Below are positions 7,971 through 17,498 of a DNA stretch of 33,792 nt, in pieces. The first letter of the stretch is position 1. Each line of letters starts with the position of its first letter. This stretch comes from Candidatus Endomicrobiellum devescovinae (GTDB taxonomy: Bacteria; Elusimicrobiota; Endomicrobiia; Endomicrobiales; Endomicrobiaceae), in assembly GCA_031267795.1 (NCBI GenBank), contig JAIRYK010000021.1:1-33792 (forward strand), read 5' to 3'. The notes below the pieces were generated by a model. That model had not been told where the DNA came from, ran no database searches, and worked only from the letters and a program-made list of their open reading frames with translations. The position numbers and the translations under genes are program-made.

Positions 7971-10265
7971 ATGTCACAGAAATTTAAAGAAGATTTTATT
8001 TCAAATAAAAAGATTAGTTTGGAAAAAAATGCCTTGACTGTTCTTGAAAAGCGCTATTTGAGAAGAGATGAAAACGGAAAGGTTATTGAAAATCCCGAAG
8101 ATTTATTCTATAGGGTTGCGCAAAATATTGCTCAGGCTGATAAAAATTATGACGATAAAGCAGATATAGACGCTTTAACGAAAGAATTTTACGATGTAAT
8201 GTCTTTGCTTGACTTTTTGCCTAATTCTCCGACGTTAATGAATGCAGGCAGACACTTACAGCAGCTTTCCGCTTGTTTTGTTCTTCCTATAGATGATTCT
8301 ATGGATTCAATCTTTGATACCTTGAAAAATACAGCCCTTATACATAAGTCGGGCGGAGGGACAGGGTTTTCTTTTTCAAGACTTCGTCCAAATAAAGATA
8401 AAGTAAACACCACTTCAGGAGTTTCTTCAGGTCCTGTATCTTTTATGCATGTTTTCAATGCTGCTACGGAAGCAATTAAACAGGGCGGTACAAGACGCGG
8501 TGCTAATATGGGCATGCTTAGAGTAGATCACCCCGATATTTTAGATTTTATAGTCTCTAAGGATAAGAACGACAGTTTGAATAATTTCAATATTTCGGTC
8601 GCTATAACCAAAGAGTTTATGGACGCTTTGGAAAAAAACGAAGATTACAATTTATATAATCCGCGCACTAACGCACCTTCTGGGAAACTCAACGCAAAAA
8701 CAGTTTTCAATAAAATAGTTGACCAAGCTTGGAAAAACGGCGAGCCGGGAATAATTTTTATAGACAGAATGAATGAAAAGAATCCTACACCCGACATCGG
8801 AACTATAGAATCTACAAATCCTTGCGGCGAACAGCCTCTTCTTCCGTATGAATCTTGCAATTTAGGTTCAATAAATCTCGGGCATTTTGTTAAAGACGAC
8901 GATGTTGATTGGGAAAGGCTTGAAAAAACCGTAAGAACGGCTGTCCATTTTTTGGATAACGTTATTGATATGAACAATTATCCTATAGATAAAATTGCTC
9001 AAACCACACAATCAAATAGAAAGATAGGGCTTGGCATTATGGGTTGGGCAGATATGCTTTTGTCTTTGGGTATTGCGTACGGCTCAGAAGAATCCTTATC
9101 TTTAGCTGAAAAACTTATGGGTTTTGTACAGACTAAATCTCACGAGGCTTCAGAGGAGCTTGCCGTAAAGAGAGGCGCATTCCCTAATTTTAAAAAGAGT
9201 GTATTTGCCAAAGGTAAAAAGATAAGAAATGCCACTACTACAACAATTGCTCCGACGGGAACTATAGGGATAATAGCTTCAGCTTCGGGTGGAATAGAAC
9301 CTATTTTTGCTCTTGTTTACAAAAGAGCTCAGTGTCTTGACAATGAAGAAATGTACGAAGTAAACCCTCAATTTGAAAAACTTGCAAAAGAAAAAGGTTT
9401 CTATTCGCAGAAACTCATGGACAAAATAGCAGAAAAAGGGAGCATTCAAGGATTTTCTGAAATTCCAGAATATATAAGAAAAATTTTTGTAACTTCTCAC
9501 GACATTAGTCCAGAAGACCACGTGAAAATGCAGGCGGCTTTCCAAAAATACACTGATAATGCTGTGTCTAAGACGGTCAATTTCCCACATTCGGCATCAA
9601 GAGGAGATGTGGAGAACGTTTACATGCTTTCATATAAATTAGGTTGTAATGGCGTTACGGTTTACCGCGACGGCAGTAGGGACGTGCAGGTTTTAAATCT
9701 TGCAAGCAAAAAAGAGGAGCAAATATTGCCCAAAGAAGCAAAGCCGAGAATGCGTCCTATGAAGACAACAGGTTTTACTTTCCTTATGCATACTGGCTGT
9801 GGCAAGATGTACGTAACGATAAATGAAGATGATAAAGGAGCATGCGAAGTGTTTACGCAGCTTGGCAAATCAGGCGGATGTACGTCGTCTCAAGCAGAAG
9901 CTATAAGTCGTCTAATTTCTTTGGCGTTGCGTTCAGGTGTTAACCAAAATGAAATAATAAGTCAGCTTAAAGGCATAAGGTGTCCGTCGCCGACGCTTGC
10001 TCAAGGAGGAGCGATATTATCGTGTGCTGACGCCGTTGCCAAAGCTTTGGAGGCGTACAATAGAGAAAAAATGTCTCATGAATTGTTTAGTAGTGGAAAG
10101 CAATCTGTGAATATTTTGCCTATTAGCGAAAGCAGTCAATATGCTCATGATTCCAATACTAATTTAATGGGAGCATGCCCGCAATGCCCTGAATGTGGCG
10201 AAATGTTGGCTTTTTCGGAAGGCTGCGTTGTCTGTCACGGCTGCGGATATTCTAAGTGTTCTTAA
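7971..10265 (+). CDS. nrdJ: Adenosylcobalamin-dependent (class II) ribonucleotide reductase
   Basis: Class II reductase reduces ribonucleotides to deoxyribonucleotides using adenosylcobalamin as the radical source. I start at ATG 7971, seven bases after GGGAG, giving 764 residues; a TTG sits directly before it. Motifs: LPNSPTLMNAGR, SACFVLP (redox cysteine), GGGTGFSFSRLRP, NPCGEQPLLPYESCNLGSI (active-site Cys/Glu/Cys and C-terminal Asn-Leu-Gly), and TTTTIAPTGTIGIIA. A TSCPD-type domain with EVFTQLGKSGGCTSSQ follows, then a cysteine-rich tail (CPQCPECGE, CVVCHGCGYSKC) that likely carries the shuttling thiols or zinc. It forms a nucleotide-supply cluster with nrdR and dcd. Cobalamin is needed, so it must be made or obtained from the host environment. 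No B12 riboswitch is seen upstream. Confidence 0.95.
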   Translation: MSQKFKEDFISNKKISLEKNALTVLEKRYLRRDENGKVIENPEDLFYRVAQNIAQADKNYDDKADIDALTKEFYDVMSLLDFLPNSPTLMNAGRHLQQLSACFVLPIDDSMDSIFDTLKNTALIHKSGGGTGFSFSRLRPNKDKVNTTSGVSSGPVSFMHVFNAATEAIKQGGTRRGANMGMLRVDHPDILDFIVSKDKNDSLNNFNISVAITKEFMDALEKNEDYNLYNPRTNAPSGKLNAKTVFNKIVDQAWKNGEPGIIFIDRMNEKNPTPDIGTIESTNPCGEQPLLPYESCNLGSINLGHFVKDDDVDWERLEKTVRTAVHFLDNVIDMNNYPIDKIAQTTQSNRKIGLGIMGWADMLLSLGIAYGSEESLSLAEKLMGFVQTKSHEASEELAVKRGAFPNFKKSVFAKGKKIRNATTTTIAPTGTIGIIASASGGIEPIFALVYKRAQCLDNEEMYEVNPQFEKLAKEKGFYSQKLMDKIAEKGSIQGFSEIPEYIRKIFVTSHDISPEDHVKMQAAFQKYTDNAVSKTVNFPHSASRGDVENVYMLSYKLGCNGVTVYRDGSRDVQVLNLASKKEEQILPKEAKPRMRPMKTTGFTFLMHTGCGKMYVTINEDDKGACEVFTQLGKSGGCTSSQAEAISRLISLALRSGVNQNEIISQLKGIRCPSPTLAQGGAILSCADAVAKALEAYNREKMSHELFSSGKQSVNILPISESSQYAHDSNTNLMGACPQCPECGEMLAFSEGCVVCHGCGYSKCS

Positions 10266-10283
10266 ATAAAAGGATAAACATAA

Positions 10284-10835
10284 ATGGTTAAGAATGATAA
10301 ATGGATAAAGAAAATGGCTGTTGAACGTAAAATGATAGATCCGTTTGAGCAGGGTCAAGTTAGAGACGGTAAAATTTCATACGGAACTTCTTCTTATGGG
10401 TACGATATGCGTCTTTCTAATGAATTTAAGATAATGAAAAAAGGCGCTAGACTTTTGGATCCCAAACAGTCTCAAGATAGCTTGTTTGATACGGTAACTG
10501 TTAATGACTATATAGAGATTCCTCCAAATTCAGTTGTTTTAGGGAAAACTATAGAGTATTTTAGAATACCTAGAGATATAGTGACTATTGCATTTGGAAA
10601 GTCCACATACGCAAGGTGTGGGATATTTGTAAATATCACCCCTTTTGAGCCTGAATGGGAAGGGTACGTTACCCTTTCAATAGCAAACACCACATCAGTC
10701 CCTGTAAGAGTTTATGCAAATGAAGGTATAGCCCAAGTACTATTTTTAGGAGTAAATGAAATCTGCGAAGTTTCTTATGCTGACCGAAAAGGTAAATATC
10801 AAGCTCAGAAGACTATAACTTCAGCAAAAATTTGA
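10284..10835 (+). CDS. dcd: dCTP deaminase-family protein with the catalytic Glu replaced
   Basis: Dcd normally converts dCTP to dUTP, feeding dTMP synthesis. The 183-residue product is full-length: SSYGYDMRL near residue 36, FGKSTYARCGIFVNITP (Ser107, Arg111), FEPEWEGYVTL, and the nucleotide-binding YANEGIAQVLF, ending in a KYQAQ tail. The codon at 10677-10679 is TCA, giving Ser132 in TLSIANTT. In dCTP deaminases this position (Glu138 in E. coli, in LEF) is the catalytic glutamate that activates water. The protein may therefore be inactive or altered, though the frame is open and the rest well conserved. It starts 18 bases after nrdJ, in the same nucleotide-supply unit. Confidence 0.9.
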   Translation: MVKNDKWIKKMAVERKMIDPFEQGQVRDGKISYGTSSYGYDMRLSNEFKIMKKGARLLDPKQSQDSLFDTVTVNDYIEIPPNSVVLGKTIEYFRIPRDIVTIAFGKSTYARCGIFVNITPFEPEWEGYVTLSIANTTSVPVRVYANEGIAQVLFLGVNEICEVSYADRKGKYQAQKTITSAKI

Positions 10836-10901
10836 TACAATGTTTCAGACTTCTTACTTTACTTACCGTATGGATATGTATTTAACATAAGGGGGGTATA
10901 A

Positions 10902-11357
10902 ATGTCTGATTTTATAAGGTTATACTTTTGGGAAGTTGTAAAGTTTCATTATGCAGATTTTTGTGGTCGTGCTACTCTTAAGCAGTTTTGGTATTTTGTA
11001 TTAACTCTTTTTGTTCTGTTTATCATTTTAAATGTTATCCCTGTAGGAGTTATTTCTTCTTTAGTATTTTGGTGCATCTTATTACCGTCATTAGCGATAG
11101 CAACCCGTAGATTGCACGACGCTAATATAAGCGGTTGGTTTCAATTATTATGGTTTATTCCAGTGTTTGGTTGGATAATAATGCTTGTTATGCTGTCTTT
11201 ACCTGCGATAGGTTCTAATAGATTTGATAAAACTGAAATAAAAAGAGTTAATGAGCATATAGATAGAAAAACAAATGTTACTCATCGTGTAAAAAAAATG
11301 GCAGGGCATGCAAATATAAATACAAACAAAAGTAAGAGGACAGGAAAAGAAGAATGA
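10902..11357 (+). CDS. DUF805 family inner-membrane protein
   Basis: The 151-residue product has the DUF805 pattern. An N-terminal soluble piece with [13 protein letters not shown] leads into hydrophobic segments at about residues 29-47, 50-65 and 82-104, with the conserved [20 protein letters not shown] between the last two. A basic cytosolic tail of about 40 residues is longer than usual. DUF805 proteins are small multi-span membrane proteins of unknown function. A strong AAGGGGGG ribosome site precedes ATG 10902. Its last four bases overlap the guaA start (ATGA), so the two are translationally coupled, but this says little about its role. Confidence 0.88.
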   Translation: MSDFIRLYFWEVVKFHYADFCGRATLKQFWYFVLTLFVLFIILNVIPVGVISSLVFWCILLPSLAIATRRLHDANISGWFQLLWFIPVFGWIIMLVMLSLPAIGSNRFDKTEIKRVNEHIDRKTNVTHRVKKMAGHANINTNKSKRTGKEE

Positions 11358-12883
11358 TTTTAATTTTGGATTTTGGCTCGCAGTACACACAGTTGATTGC
11401 GCGACGCATAAGAGAAGAAAAAGTATATTGTGAAATATATCCCGGAAATAAGTCGCTTGACTCTTTTTCAGGAATTAAGGATTTGAAAGGCGTTATATTG
11501 TCTGGAAGTTATGACAGCGTTTACTCAAAAGATGCTCCTTGGCCTGATTCTAAAGTATGGGAATTAAATGTTCCTATTTTGGGTATATGCTATGGAATGC
11601 AGCTTATAGCTGAGCATCTTGGCGGAAAAGTCACTCCGTCAAAACGCAGAGAATTTGGAGTTGCAAAAGTAAACGTAAAGTGCGGTTGCTCTTTGTTTAA
11701 AGGGCTTAAGTCAAAAGAAACGCTTTGGATGAGTCATGGCGATAGGCTCTCAAAAATGCCGAAAGGTTTTAAGACAACGGCAAAGTCTGAAAACTCTCCT
11801 TATGCAGCCATAGAAAACATTTCAAAAAATATATACGGCGTTCAGTTTCACCCTGAAGTAAAACATTCCATAAATGGCAAAAAAATACTAAAAAACTTTA
11901 TATTCAATATCTGCGGTTCCAAACGCGACTGGACAATGAAGTCTTACATAGTGGACGAAGTGAAAAGGATTCGCCAACAAGTTGGCGATAGCAAAGTTTT
12001 GTGCGCATTATCTGGCGGCGTGGACTCTTCAGTTGCGGCTGTAATACTGCATAAAGCAATAGGCAAGCAGCTTGTCTGCGTTTATGTTGACCACGGGCTT
12101 CAAAAACTCGGCGAGACGGAAAGAGTTAAAAAAATTTTCGGTAAGACATTTGGTAAAAATCTCATAATTGTTGATGCCAAGAAAACATTTTTGTCAAAGC
12201 TTAAAGGCGTGACTGACCCAGAAGAGAAAAGAAAAATTATCGGACATACTTTCATAGAAATTTTTGACAAAGAGTCAAAGAAGTTAAAAGGGATAGACTA
12301 TCTTCTACAGGGGACTATTTATCCTGATGTGATAGAAAGCGTTTCTATAAAAGGCTCAAAAGCGCCTATTAAAAGCCATCATAATGTTGGCGGACTTCCT
12401 GAAAAAATGAAGATGAAGCTAGTAGAGCCTTTGAAGTTTTTGTTTAAAGATGAAGTAAGAGTTCTGGGAAGAGAGCTTGGAATTCCTGAAGAAATTATAA
12501 ACAGACAGCCTTTTCCAGGTCCCGGTCTTGCTGTGAGGACTTTAGGAGAAGTAACGGAAGAAAAGCTGAATATTTTGAAAGCTGCCGACGATATAGTAAC
12601 TCAAGAAATAATTAAAGCAGGTCTTTATGAAAAAATCTGGCAGTCTTTTGCTGTAATACTTCCAGTTAAAACAGTAGGTGTTATGGGCGACGCTAGAACA
12701 TACGAGTATGTTATTGCTATAAGAGCTGTAAATTCCGACGACGCTATGACAGCTGATTGGGTAAAACTTCCGTATGATTTACTTGGATGTATATCTTCCC
12801 GAATTATAAACGAGGTTAAAGGCGCAAACAGAGTGGTTTACGATATTTCAAACAAACCTCCAGCTACCATTGAGTGGGAATAA
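11354..12883 (+). CDS. guaA: GMP synthase (glutamine-hydrolysing)
   Basis: GuaA aminates XMP to GMP with ATP and glutamine. The 509-residue protein has an N-terminal class I amidotransferase domain with Cys79 in GICYGMQ and the His166/Glu168 pair in GVQFHPEV. The ATP pyrophosphatase domain follows with the P-loop LSGGVDSS at 219-226, then a C-terminal dimerisation domain ending [10 protein letters not shown]. All catalytic residues are present and the length is normal. It overlaps the DUF805 gene at its start and shares one base with pstS at its end (TAATG). Confidence 0.97.
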   Translation: MILILDFGSQYTQLIARRIREEKVYCEIYPGNKSLDSFSGIKDLKGVILSGSYDSVYSKDAPWPDSKVWELNVPILGICYGMQLIAEHLGGKVTPSKRREFGVAKVNVKCGCSLFKGLKSKETLWMSHGDRLSKMPKGFKTTAKSENSPYAAIENISKNIYGVQFHPEVKHSINGKKILKNFIFNICGSKRDWTMKSYIVDEVKRIRQQVGDSKVLCALSGGVDSSVAAVILHKAIGKQLVCVYVDHGLQKLGETERVKKIFGKTFGKNLIIVDAKKTFLSKLKGVTDPEEKRKIIGHTFIEIFDKESKKLKGIDYLLQGTIYPDVIESVSIKGSKAPIKSHHNVGGLPEKMKMKLVEPLKFLFKDEVRVLGRELGIPEEIINRQPFPGPGLAVRTLGEVTEEKLNILKAADDIVTQEIIKAGLYEKIWQSFAVILPVKTVGVMGDARTYEYVIAIRAVNSDDAMTADWVKLPYDLLGCISSRIINEVKGANRVVYDISNKPPATIEWE

Positions 12884-13770
12884 TGAAAAAAGTAATATTA
12901 AATTTAATATTAGCCTTACTGGCTGCTAGTTGTTTATTTTATAGTTGTGGGAAATATGCCAATGGCGGTGATAAATATGCGGGTTCCATACAGATAAAAG
13001 GTTCGGACACTATTGTAAATTTAATTCAGGCATGGTCTGAGAATTTTGTAGAACAACATCCAACATATAATGTAAGCGTAACAGGTGGAGGCTCTGGAAC
13101 AGGTTTTGCATCTTTAATTAACAAGACTTACGATATAGCTATGTCTTCCCGTGAGATAGAAGATAAGGAAGAGTCGTTAGCAAAGAAAAATAATGTAAAC
13201 CCAGTTGAGTTTAAAGTCGGTCTTGATGGACTTGCGGTTTTGGTAAATAAAAATAATCCCGTTGACAAATTAACGATAGAACAACTCCGCGATATATTTA
13301 TGGCGAAAATTACAAACTGGAAAGAAGTTGGCGGCAAAGATTTAAAAATAGTAATTCTTTCAAGAGAAAGCAATTCTGGCACGCACATGTTTTTTAAAGA
13401 GTGCGTGTTAAGGAATATCGATAAAAACGCCAAAGACGAATTTTCTGTTCATTCTTTGATGATGTCTTCTTCGCAGGCAATATACGATGAGATAGTGCAA
13501 AATCCCAATGCTTTGGGCTATGTAGGAATGGGATTTGTAAACGACGGCGTTAAAGCTTTATCTATAGCGATTGACGGCAAAAGCAATTATATTTATCCTA
13601 ATACGGAAAATGTTTTAAAAGGATTGTATCCTATTTCAAGACCTTTATATTTATATACTAACGGTGAGCCTAGCGGCGTAATAAAAATGTTTATTGATTA
13701 TGCTTTGTCTGACGAGGGGCAAAAAGTTGTTTTAGAAACGGATTTTGTTCCGATAAAAAGTTTGTATTAA
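12883..13770 (+). CDS. pstS: Phosphate ABC transporter, substrate-binding lipoprotein PstS
   Basis: PstS captures phosphate in the periplasm and hands it to PstCA. I start at ATG 12883, which shares its A with the guaA stop, giving 295 residues. The N-terminus is a signal segment with candidate lipid-attachment cysteines at 17 or 22 (AASC, FYSC). The mature part has the PstS signatures IKGSDTIVNLIQAW, GGGSGTGFASLI, the hinge LSRESNSGTH and PNALGYVGMG. It is followed by pstC, pstA and pstB in order. Confidence 0.93.
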   Translation: MKKVILNLILALLAASCLFYSCGKYANGGDKYAGSIQIKGSDTIVNLIQAWSENFVEQHPTYNVSVTGGGSGTGFASLINKTYDIAMSSREIEDKEESLAKKNNVNPVEFKVGLDGLAVLVNKNNPVDKLTIEQLRDIFMAKITNWKEVGGKDLKIVILSRESNSGTHMFFKECVLRNIDKNAKDEFSVHSLMMSSSQAIYDEIVQNPNALGYVGMGFVNDGVKALSIAIDGKSNYIYPNTENVLKGLYPISRPLYLYTNGEPSGVIKMFIDYALSDEGQKVVLETDFVPIKSLY

Positions 13771-13861
13771 ATTTTATAATACTCAAGACGCCCTCAAATA
13801 TATTAATGAAAAATATGGTTTTCCAACTGCGTAAAAGTTTATTATTTTTTATGGGATTAAA

Positions 13862-14731
13862 ATGAGAAAAACTTTAGATTTTATTGTTGAAAAAATAATT
13901 TTTATATGCGGAATAGTATCTATTATATTTGTTATCTTAATTTTCTCTTTTTTGTTTAAGGAAGGTCTTTCTTTTTTTAAAGATTTCGGAGTTTTAAAAT
14001 TTATCGGCGGGCATTTTTGGTACCCCTCGTCAGACCCTGCTTCGTTTGGAGTTTTGCCATTAATAGTGGGTTCAGTTTTTGTAACCATTGGAGCATGCGC
14101 TATTGCCGTTCCTATAGGAGTTATGACGGCTTTGTTTATTTCTGAAATTGTTCCAAAAGGTATTCGCGATATTTTAAAATCTTTAGTTGAACTTATGGCG
14201 GCAATCCCCAGCGTTGTTATAGGTTTTATTGGAATGATTACATTAGTTCCTCTGGTAAAAAGTATTTTTAATCTTCCTACTGGTCTTACAGCTTTTTCAG
14301 GTTCAATAATGCTTGCCTTCATGGCTATACCTACTATAGTTACAATATCTGAAGACGCTATACGTTCGGTCCCTTGGCAGTATAAGCAGGGAGCTTTAGC
14401 TCTGGGTGCTACAAAGTGGCAGACCTTGAGAAGAATTATTCTAAAGGCTGCAATGCCGGGAATAATCGCAGCGGTAATGCTTGGCATAGGTAGAGTAATT
14501 GGCGAGACAATGGCTGTAATGATGATAACAGGCAATGCAGCTCATATCCCTCATTCTATTTTTGAGCCTGTAAGAACAATGACTGCCACAATTGCGGCTG
14601 AAATGGGCGAGACAGTAAGAGGTGGCATGCACTACAAGTCTTTATTTGCGATAGGGCTTGTTCTTTTTTTAATAACATTTCTTATAAATTTTATTGCAGA
14701 TTTATTTCTGGGGAAAAATAAAAATACATGA
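13862..14731 (+). CDS. pstC: Phosphate ABC transporter permease PstC
   Basis: One of the two inner-membrane permeases of the high-affinity phosphate transporter. The 289-residue product has an N-terminal membrane helix (about 14-38), a short periplasmic part with FWYPSSDPASFGVLPLIVGS, and five further helices. The permease coupling loop EDAIRSVPWQYKQGALALGATKWQT occupies about residues 163-187. The C-terminal part contains RVIGETMAVMMITGNA. Length and topology are normal. Its TGA overlaps the pstA ATG by four bases. A weak GGGA precedes ATG 13862. Confidence 0.95.
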   Translation: MRKTLDFIVEKIIFICGIVSIIFVILIFSFLFKEGLSFFKDFGVLKFIGGHFWYPSSDPASFGVLPLIVGSVFVTIGACAIAVPIGVMTALFISEIVPKGIRDILKSLVELMAAIPSVVIGFIGMITLVPLVKSIFNLPTGLTAFSGSIMLAFMAIPTIVTISEDAIRSVPWQYKQGALALGATKWQTLRRIILKAAMPGIIAAVMLGIGRVIGETMAVMMITGNAAHIPHSIFEPVRTMTATIAAEMGETVRGGMHYKSLFAIGLVLFLITFLINFIADLFLGKNKNT

Positions 14732-15582
14732 TTAAACTTAATCCTAAACTATCTCAAAAATTTTCATACACGTTGCTTTGTTGTGCTGCTATTTTGGCAA
14801 TAGCTCCAGTGATTTTAATGGTTTTTATAATAATAAAAAATGGAGCGTCGGCTATAAGCTGGGAATTTTTATCGTCAATGCCTAAAGGCGGCATGTGCAG
14901 CGGCGGAATTTTACCAGCAATACTTGGCACTCTTTCAATAGTGTCGTGCGCTATTATGGTTACTCTTCCCGTAGGTGTATGCGCCGCTATATATTTAAAC
15001 GAATATGCAAAAGACAATATGCTTACCAGAATAATAAAGCTTGCAATCGTTAATTTAGCTGGAGTTCCGTCTGTTGTTTACGGACTGTTTGGACTTGGTA
15101 TTTTCGTTATGTTTTTAAAGCTAGGAGTTTCTATAATTGCAGGCGCTTTAACCTTGTCAATAATGGAGCTTCCAGTGATTATAACTACAGCTAGAAGTTC
15201 GTTAGGCAGCGTGCCATACTCTTTTAGAGAAGCGAGTTTGTCCTTAGGCGTAAGCAGATGGCAGACTATAAGACATGTGGTTCTCCCGAATGCCATACCC
15301 GGCATTTTAACGGGAGCCATTTTAAGTATTGCAAGAATCTCTGGGGAAACCGCTCCCATATTGTTTACTGCAGCGGCGTTTTACGTGCCTCATCTTCCTC
15401 ACTCAATATTTGATCAAGTTATGGCTTTACCTTATCACCTTTATATTATTTCAACGCAAATTCCAAACATGCCAAAAAATATTATATATGGTACGGCTCT
15501 TGTTTTGTTAATGATGGTTTTGACTATGAGCTGCATTGCTATTTTTGCAAGAATTTATTTTAGGAAACGTAGAAAATGGTAG
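14728..15582 (+). CDS. pstA: Phosphate ABC transporter permease PstA
   Basis: The second permease subunit, 284 residues, with the PstA pattern: an N-terminal helix, GGICPAILGTL-like GGILPAILGTLSIV, then VPSVVYGLFGLG, the ABC-coupling loop SSLGSVPYSFREASLSLGVSRW, and ARISGETAPILFTAAAF with six predicted helices overall. It overlaps pstC by four bases and pstB by seven, so PstA and PstB synthesis are coupled. Intact. Confidence 0.95.
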   Translation: MIKLNPKLSQKFSYTLLCCAAILAIAPVILMVFIIIKNGASAISWEFLSSMPKGGMCSGGILPAILGTLSIVSCAIMVTLPVGVCAAIYLNEYAKDNMLTRIIKLAIVNLAGVPSVVYGLFGLGIFVMFLKLGVSIIAGALTLSIMELPVIITTARSSLGSVPYSFREASLSLGVSRWQTIRHVVLPNAIPGILTGAILSIARISGETAPILFTAAAFYVPHLPHSIFDQVMALPYHLYIISTQIPNMPKNIIYGTALVLLMMVLTMSCIAIFARIYFRKRRKW

Positions 15583-16328
15583 ATAAAATAAAGATAGAAA
15601 ACTTAAGTTGTTACTATAATAAAAAATGCGTTTTAGAATCTTTAAATCTTAATGTTGTTAAAAACGAAATTTTGGGAGTTATAGGACCTGCCAACAGCGG
15701 CAAAACTACTTTTTTAAGAACGTTAAATAGAATGAATGATTTTGACATTACGTATTCAAGAAAAGGCGACGTTTATCTTGACGGCGATAATATTTTTGAC
15801 ATAGGTGCAGAGAGTTTAAGAAGAAGAGTAGGTATGCTTTTTGCCATGCCGATACCTCTTCCTATGAGTATTTACGACAACATAACTTATGCGCCAAAAC
15901 GCTTGGGTCTTGTTACAAAAAAAGCTGATTTAGATAATATGGTTGAAAGCGTTTTAAGGGATTCTTCCCTTTGGGATGAGGTAAAAGACAGGTTAGGCGC
16001 TTCGGCTATGAAGATGTCAGGAGGACAACAACAAAGGCTGTGTATTGCAAGGGTGCTTGCAATAAATCCTGAAGTTATTTTATTTGACGAACCTTGCTCG
16101 GGTCTTGATCCCATATCAACTGCAAAGGTTGAAGAGTTAATGGTAGAGCTTAAAGAAAAATATACTATAGTTCTTGTTACAAATAACGTTAAGCAAGCTT
16201 CCCGTGTTAGCGACAGAACAGCGTTTTTCCTCATGGGCAAGCTTATAGAAGTTGATAAAACCGATAAGCTTTTTGTTTCTCCGAAAGAAAAAGAGACGGA
16301 AGATTATATCACTGGACGCTTTGGATAA
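15576..16328 (+). CDS. pstB: Phosphate ABC transporter ATPase PstB
   Basis: The cytosolic ATPase of the Pst system, 250 residues. It has Walker A GPANSGKTT at 37-45, ABC signature SGGQQQRLCIARVLA at 148-162, Walker B VILFDEP at 167-173, and an H-loop region where VTNNVKQASR replaces the usual VTH, so the switch histidine position reads Asn. The Q-loop position reads Ala90 in GMLFAMPIPLP where many PstB proteins have FQ. The stretch PMSIYDNITYAP is typical of PstB. No phoU follows; lpxB starts four bases later. Function as a phosphate importer ATPase is likely despite the two substitutions. Confidence 0.93.
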   Translation: MVDKIKIENLSCYYNKKCVLESLNLNVVKNEILGVIGPANSGKTTFLRTLNRMNDFDITYSRKGDVYLDGDNIFDIGAESLRRRVGMLFAMPIPLPMSIYDNITYAPKRLGLVTKKADLDNMVESVLRDSSLWDEVKDRLGASAMKMSGGQQQRLCIARVLAINPEVILFDEPCSGLDPISTAKVEELMVELKEKYTIVLVTNNVKQASRVSDRTAFFLMGKLIEVDKTDKLFVSPKEKETEDYITGRFG

Positions 16329-16332
16329 TAAA

Positions 16333-17424
16333 ATGCCAAATTATAGAATTTTCATTTCAGCTGGAGATCTTTCTGGCGAAGTCCACGCTTCAAATCTTAT
16401 AAAAGAAATAAAAAAAATAAATCCTTCATGTTTTGTTTTATCTGCTGGCGGCAATAATCTTAAAGCCGTGTCAGATAGTTTTATTGAAGATATAGTAAAC
16501 ATAAACGCTTTTGGTTTTTTGCCAATTAAACAAGCGTTTTATTTGAGGAAAGTTTTTAAAAAAATAAAAAGGCATTTTCTGGAGAATCGTCCTGATAAAG
16601 TTATTCTTGTAGATTATTACGGGTTTCATATACATGTTGCACGGCTTGCAAAGTCAATGGGAATTCCTGTCTTCTATTATATTAGTCCTCAAGTTTGGGC
16701 GTCTCGCAGCGGCAGAATAAAAGAACTATCCAAAGTTATAAAGAAAATGCTTGTTATTTTCCCATTTGAAGAAAAACTTTATAAAGATAACAATGTTGAT
16801 GTTGTTTTTGTAGGAAATCCATTAATAGATAAAACCCCTCAAAAAACAGATTTTCAAAAACATAATTTTAATATTTCAAATCCTCCAATTATAGGCTTGT
16901 TTCCGGGAAGTCGCCAAAGCGCCATAAAACGCCATATTCCTATACTGCTTGAAACTGCAAAAATATTAAAAAAGAAAATTAACGCCAGATTTGTAATGTT
17001 TTGCGTTTCAAATAAAATTAATTTTGCACTGCCTGAATATGTAACTTTTGACGGGTCTGGAAATTTTGAAAAAAGAGTTTCCGTTGATTTTGCTATTTCT
17101 CCTTCAGGCACGGTGTGTTTAGAAAATGCTTTGATGGGAATACCTATGGCTATAGTTTACAAACTCTCGTATTTTAATTATTTTTTTATAAGGGCGCTGA
17201 TTAAAGTAAAATATATAGGAATAGTTAATATTTTAGCAGGGAAAAGTGTTGTTCCAGAATTTATACAATTTGACGCAAATCCTAAAAAAATAGCTCAGTC
17301 TGTGATGGAACAGCTAAAACCTGAAAATTACTCGTCAAAAGTTCAAGAACTCCTTTCTTTTAGAAAATCTCTAGGCTTTCCCGGAGTAAGCAAACGAGTT
17401 GCCGAAATCATTTTAAACAGCTAG
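16333..17424 (+). CDS. lpxB: Lipid-A-disaccharide synthase
   Basis: LpxB joins UDP-2,3-diacylglucosamine and lipid X to form the lipid A disaccharide at the inner membrane, so this cell makes lipid A. I start at ATG 16333 (MPNYRIFISAGDLSGEVH), giving 363 residues. A longer frame upstream overlaps pstB and is not needed. Motifs: AGDLSGEVHA near the start, YYISPQVWAS, FPFEEKLY, VGNPLID, GLFPGSRQSAIKRH and the nucleotide-sugar site SPSGTVCLENALMGIPM, ending with an amphipathic helix. It is the last gene of the guaA-pst run. Confidence 0.94.
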   Translation: MPNYRIFISAGDLSGEVHASNLIKEIKKINPSCFVLSAGGNNLKAVSDSFIEDIVNINAFGFLPIKQAFYLRKVFKKIKRHFLENRPDKVILVDYYGFHIHVARLAKSMGIPVFYYISPQVWASRSGRIKELSKVIKKMLVIFPFEEKLYKDNNVDVVFVGNPLIDKTPQKTDFQKHNFNISNPPIIGLFPGSRQSAIKRHIPILLETAKILKKKINARFVMFCVSNKINFALPEYVTFDGSGNFEKRVSVDFAISPSGTVCLENALMGIPMAIVYKLSYFNYFFIRALIKVKYIGIVNILAGKSVVPEFIQFDANPKKIAQSVMEQLKPENYSSKVQELLSFRKSLGFPGVSKRVAEIILNS

Positions 17425-17498
17425 TGCAGACAAATAATTTTTAAAGTGAATAACTAGATAAAAGAGAAGGACAAAAAAAACGAGAGAGGTGTTTGAGT

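Noticed and set aside
13806-13865. 19-codon ORF before pstC whose stop overlaps the pstC ATG
   Set aside because: Too short, no ribosome site and no recognisable content; likely chance.
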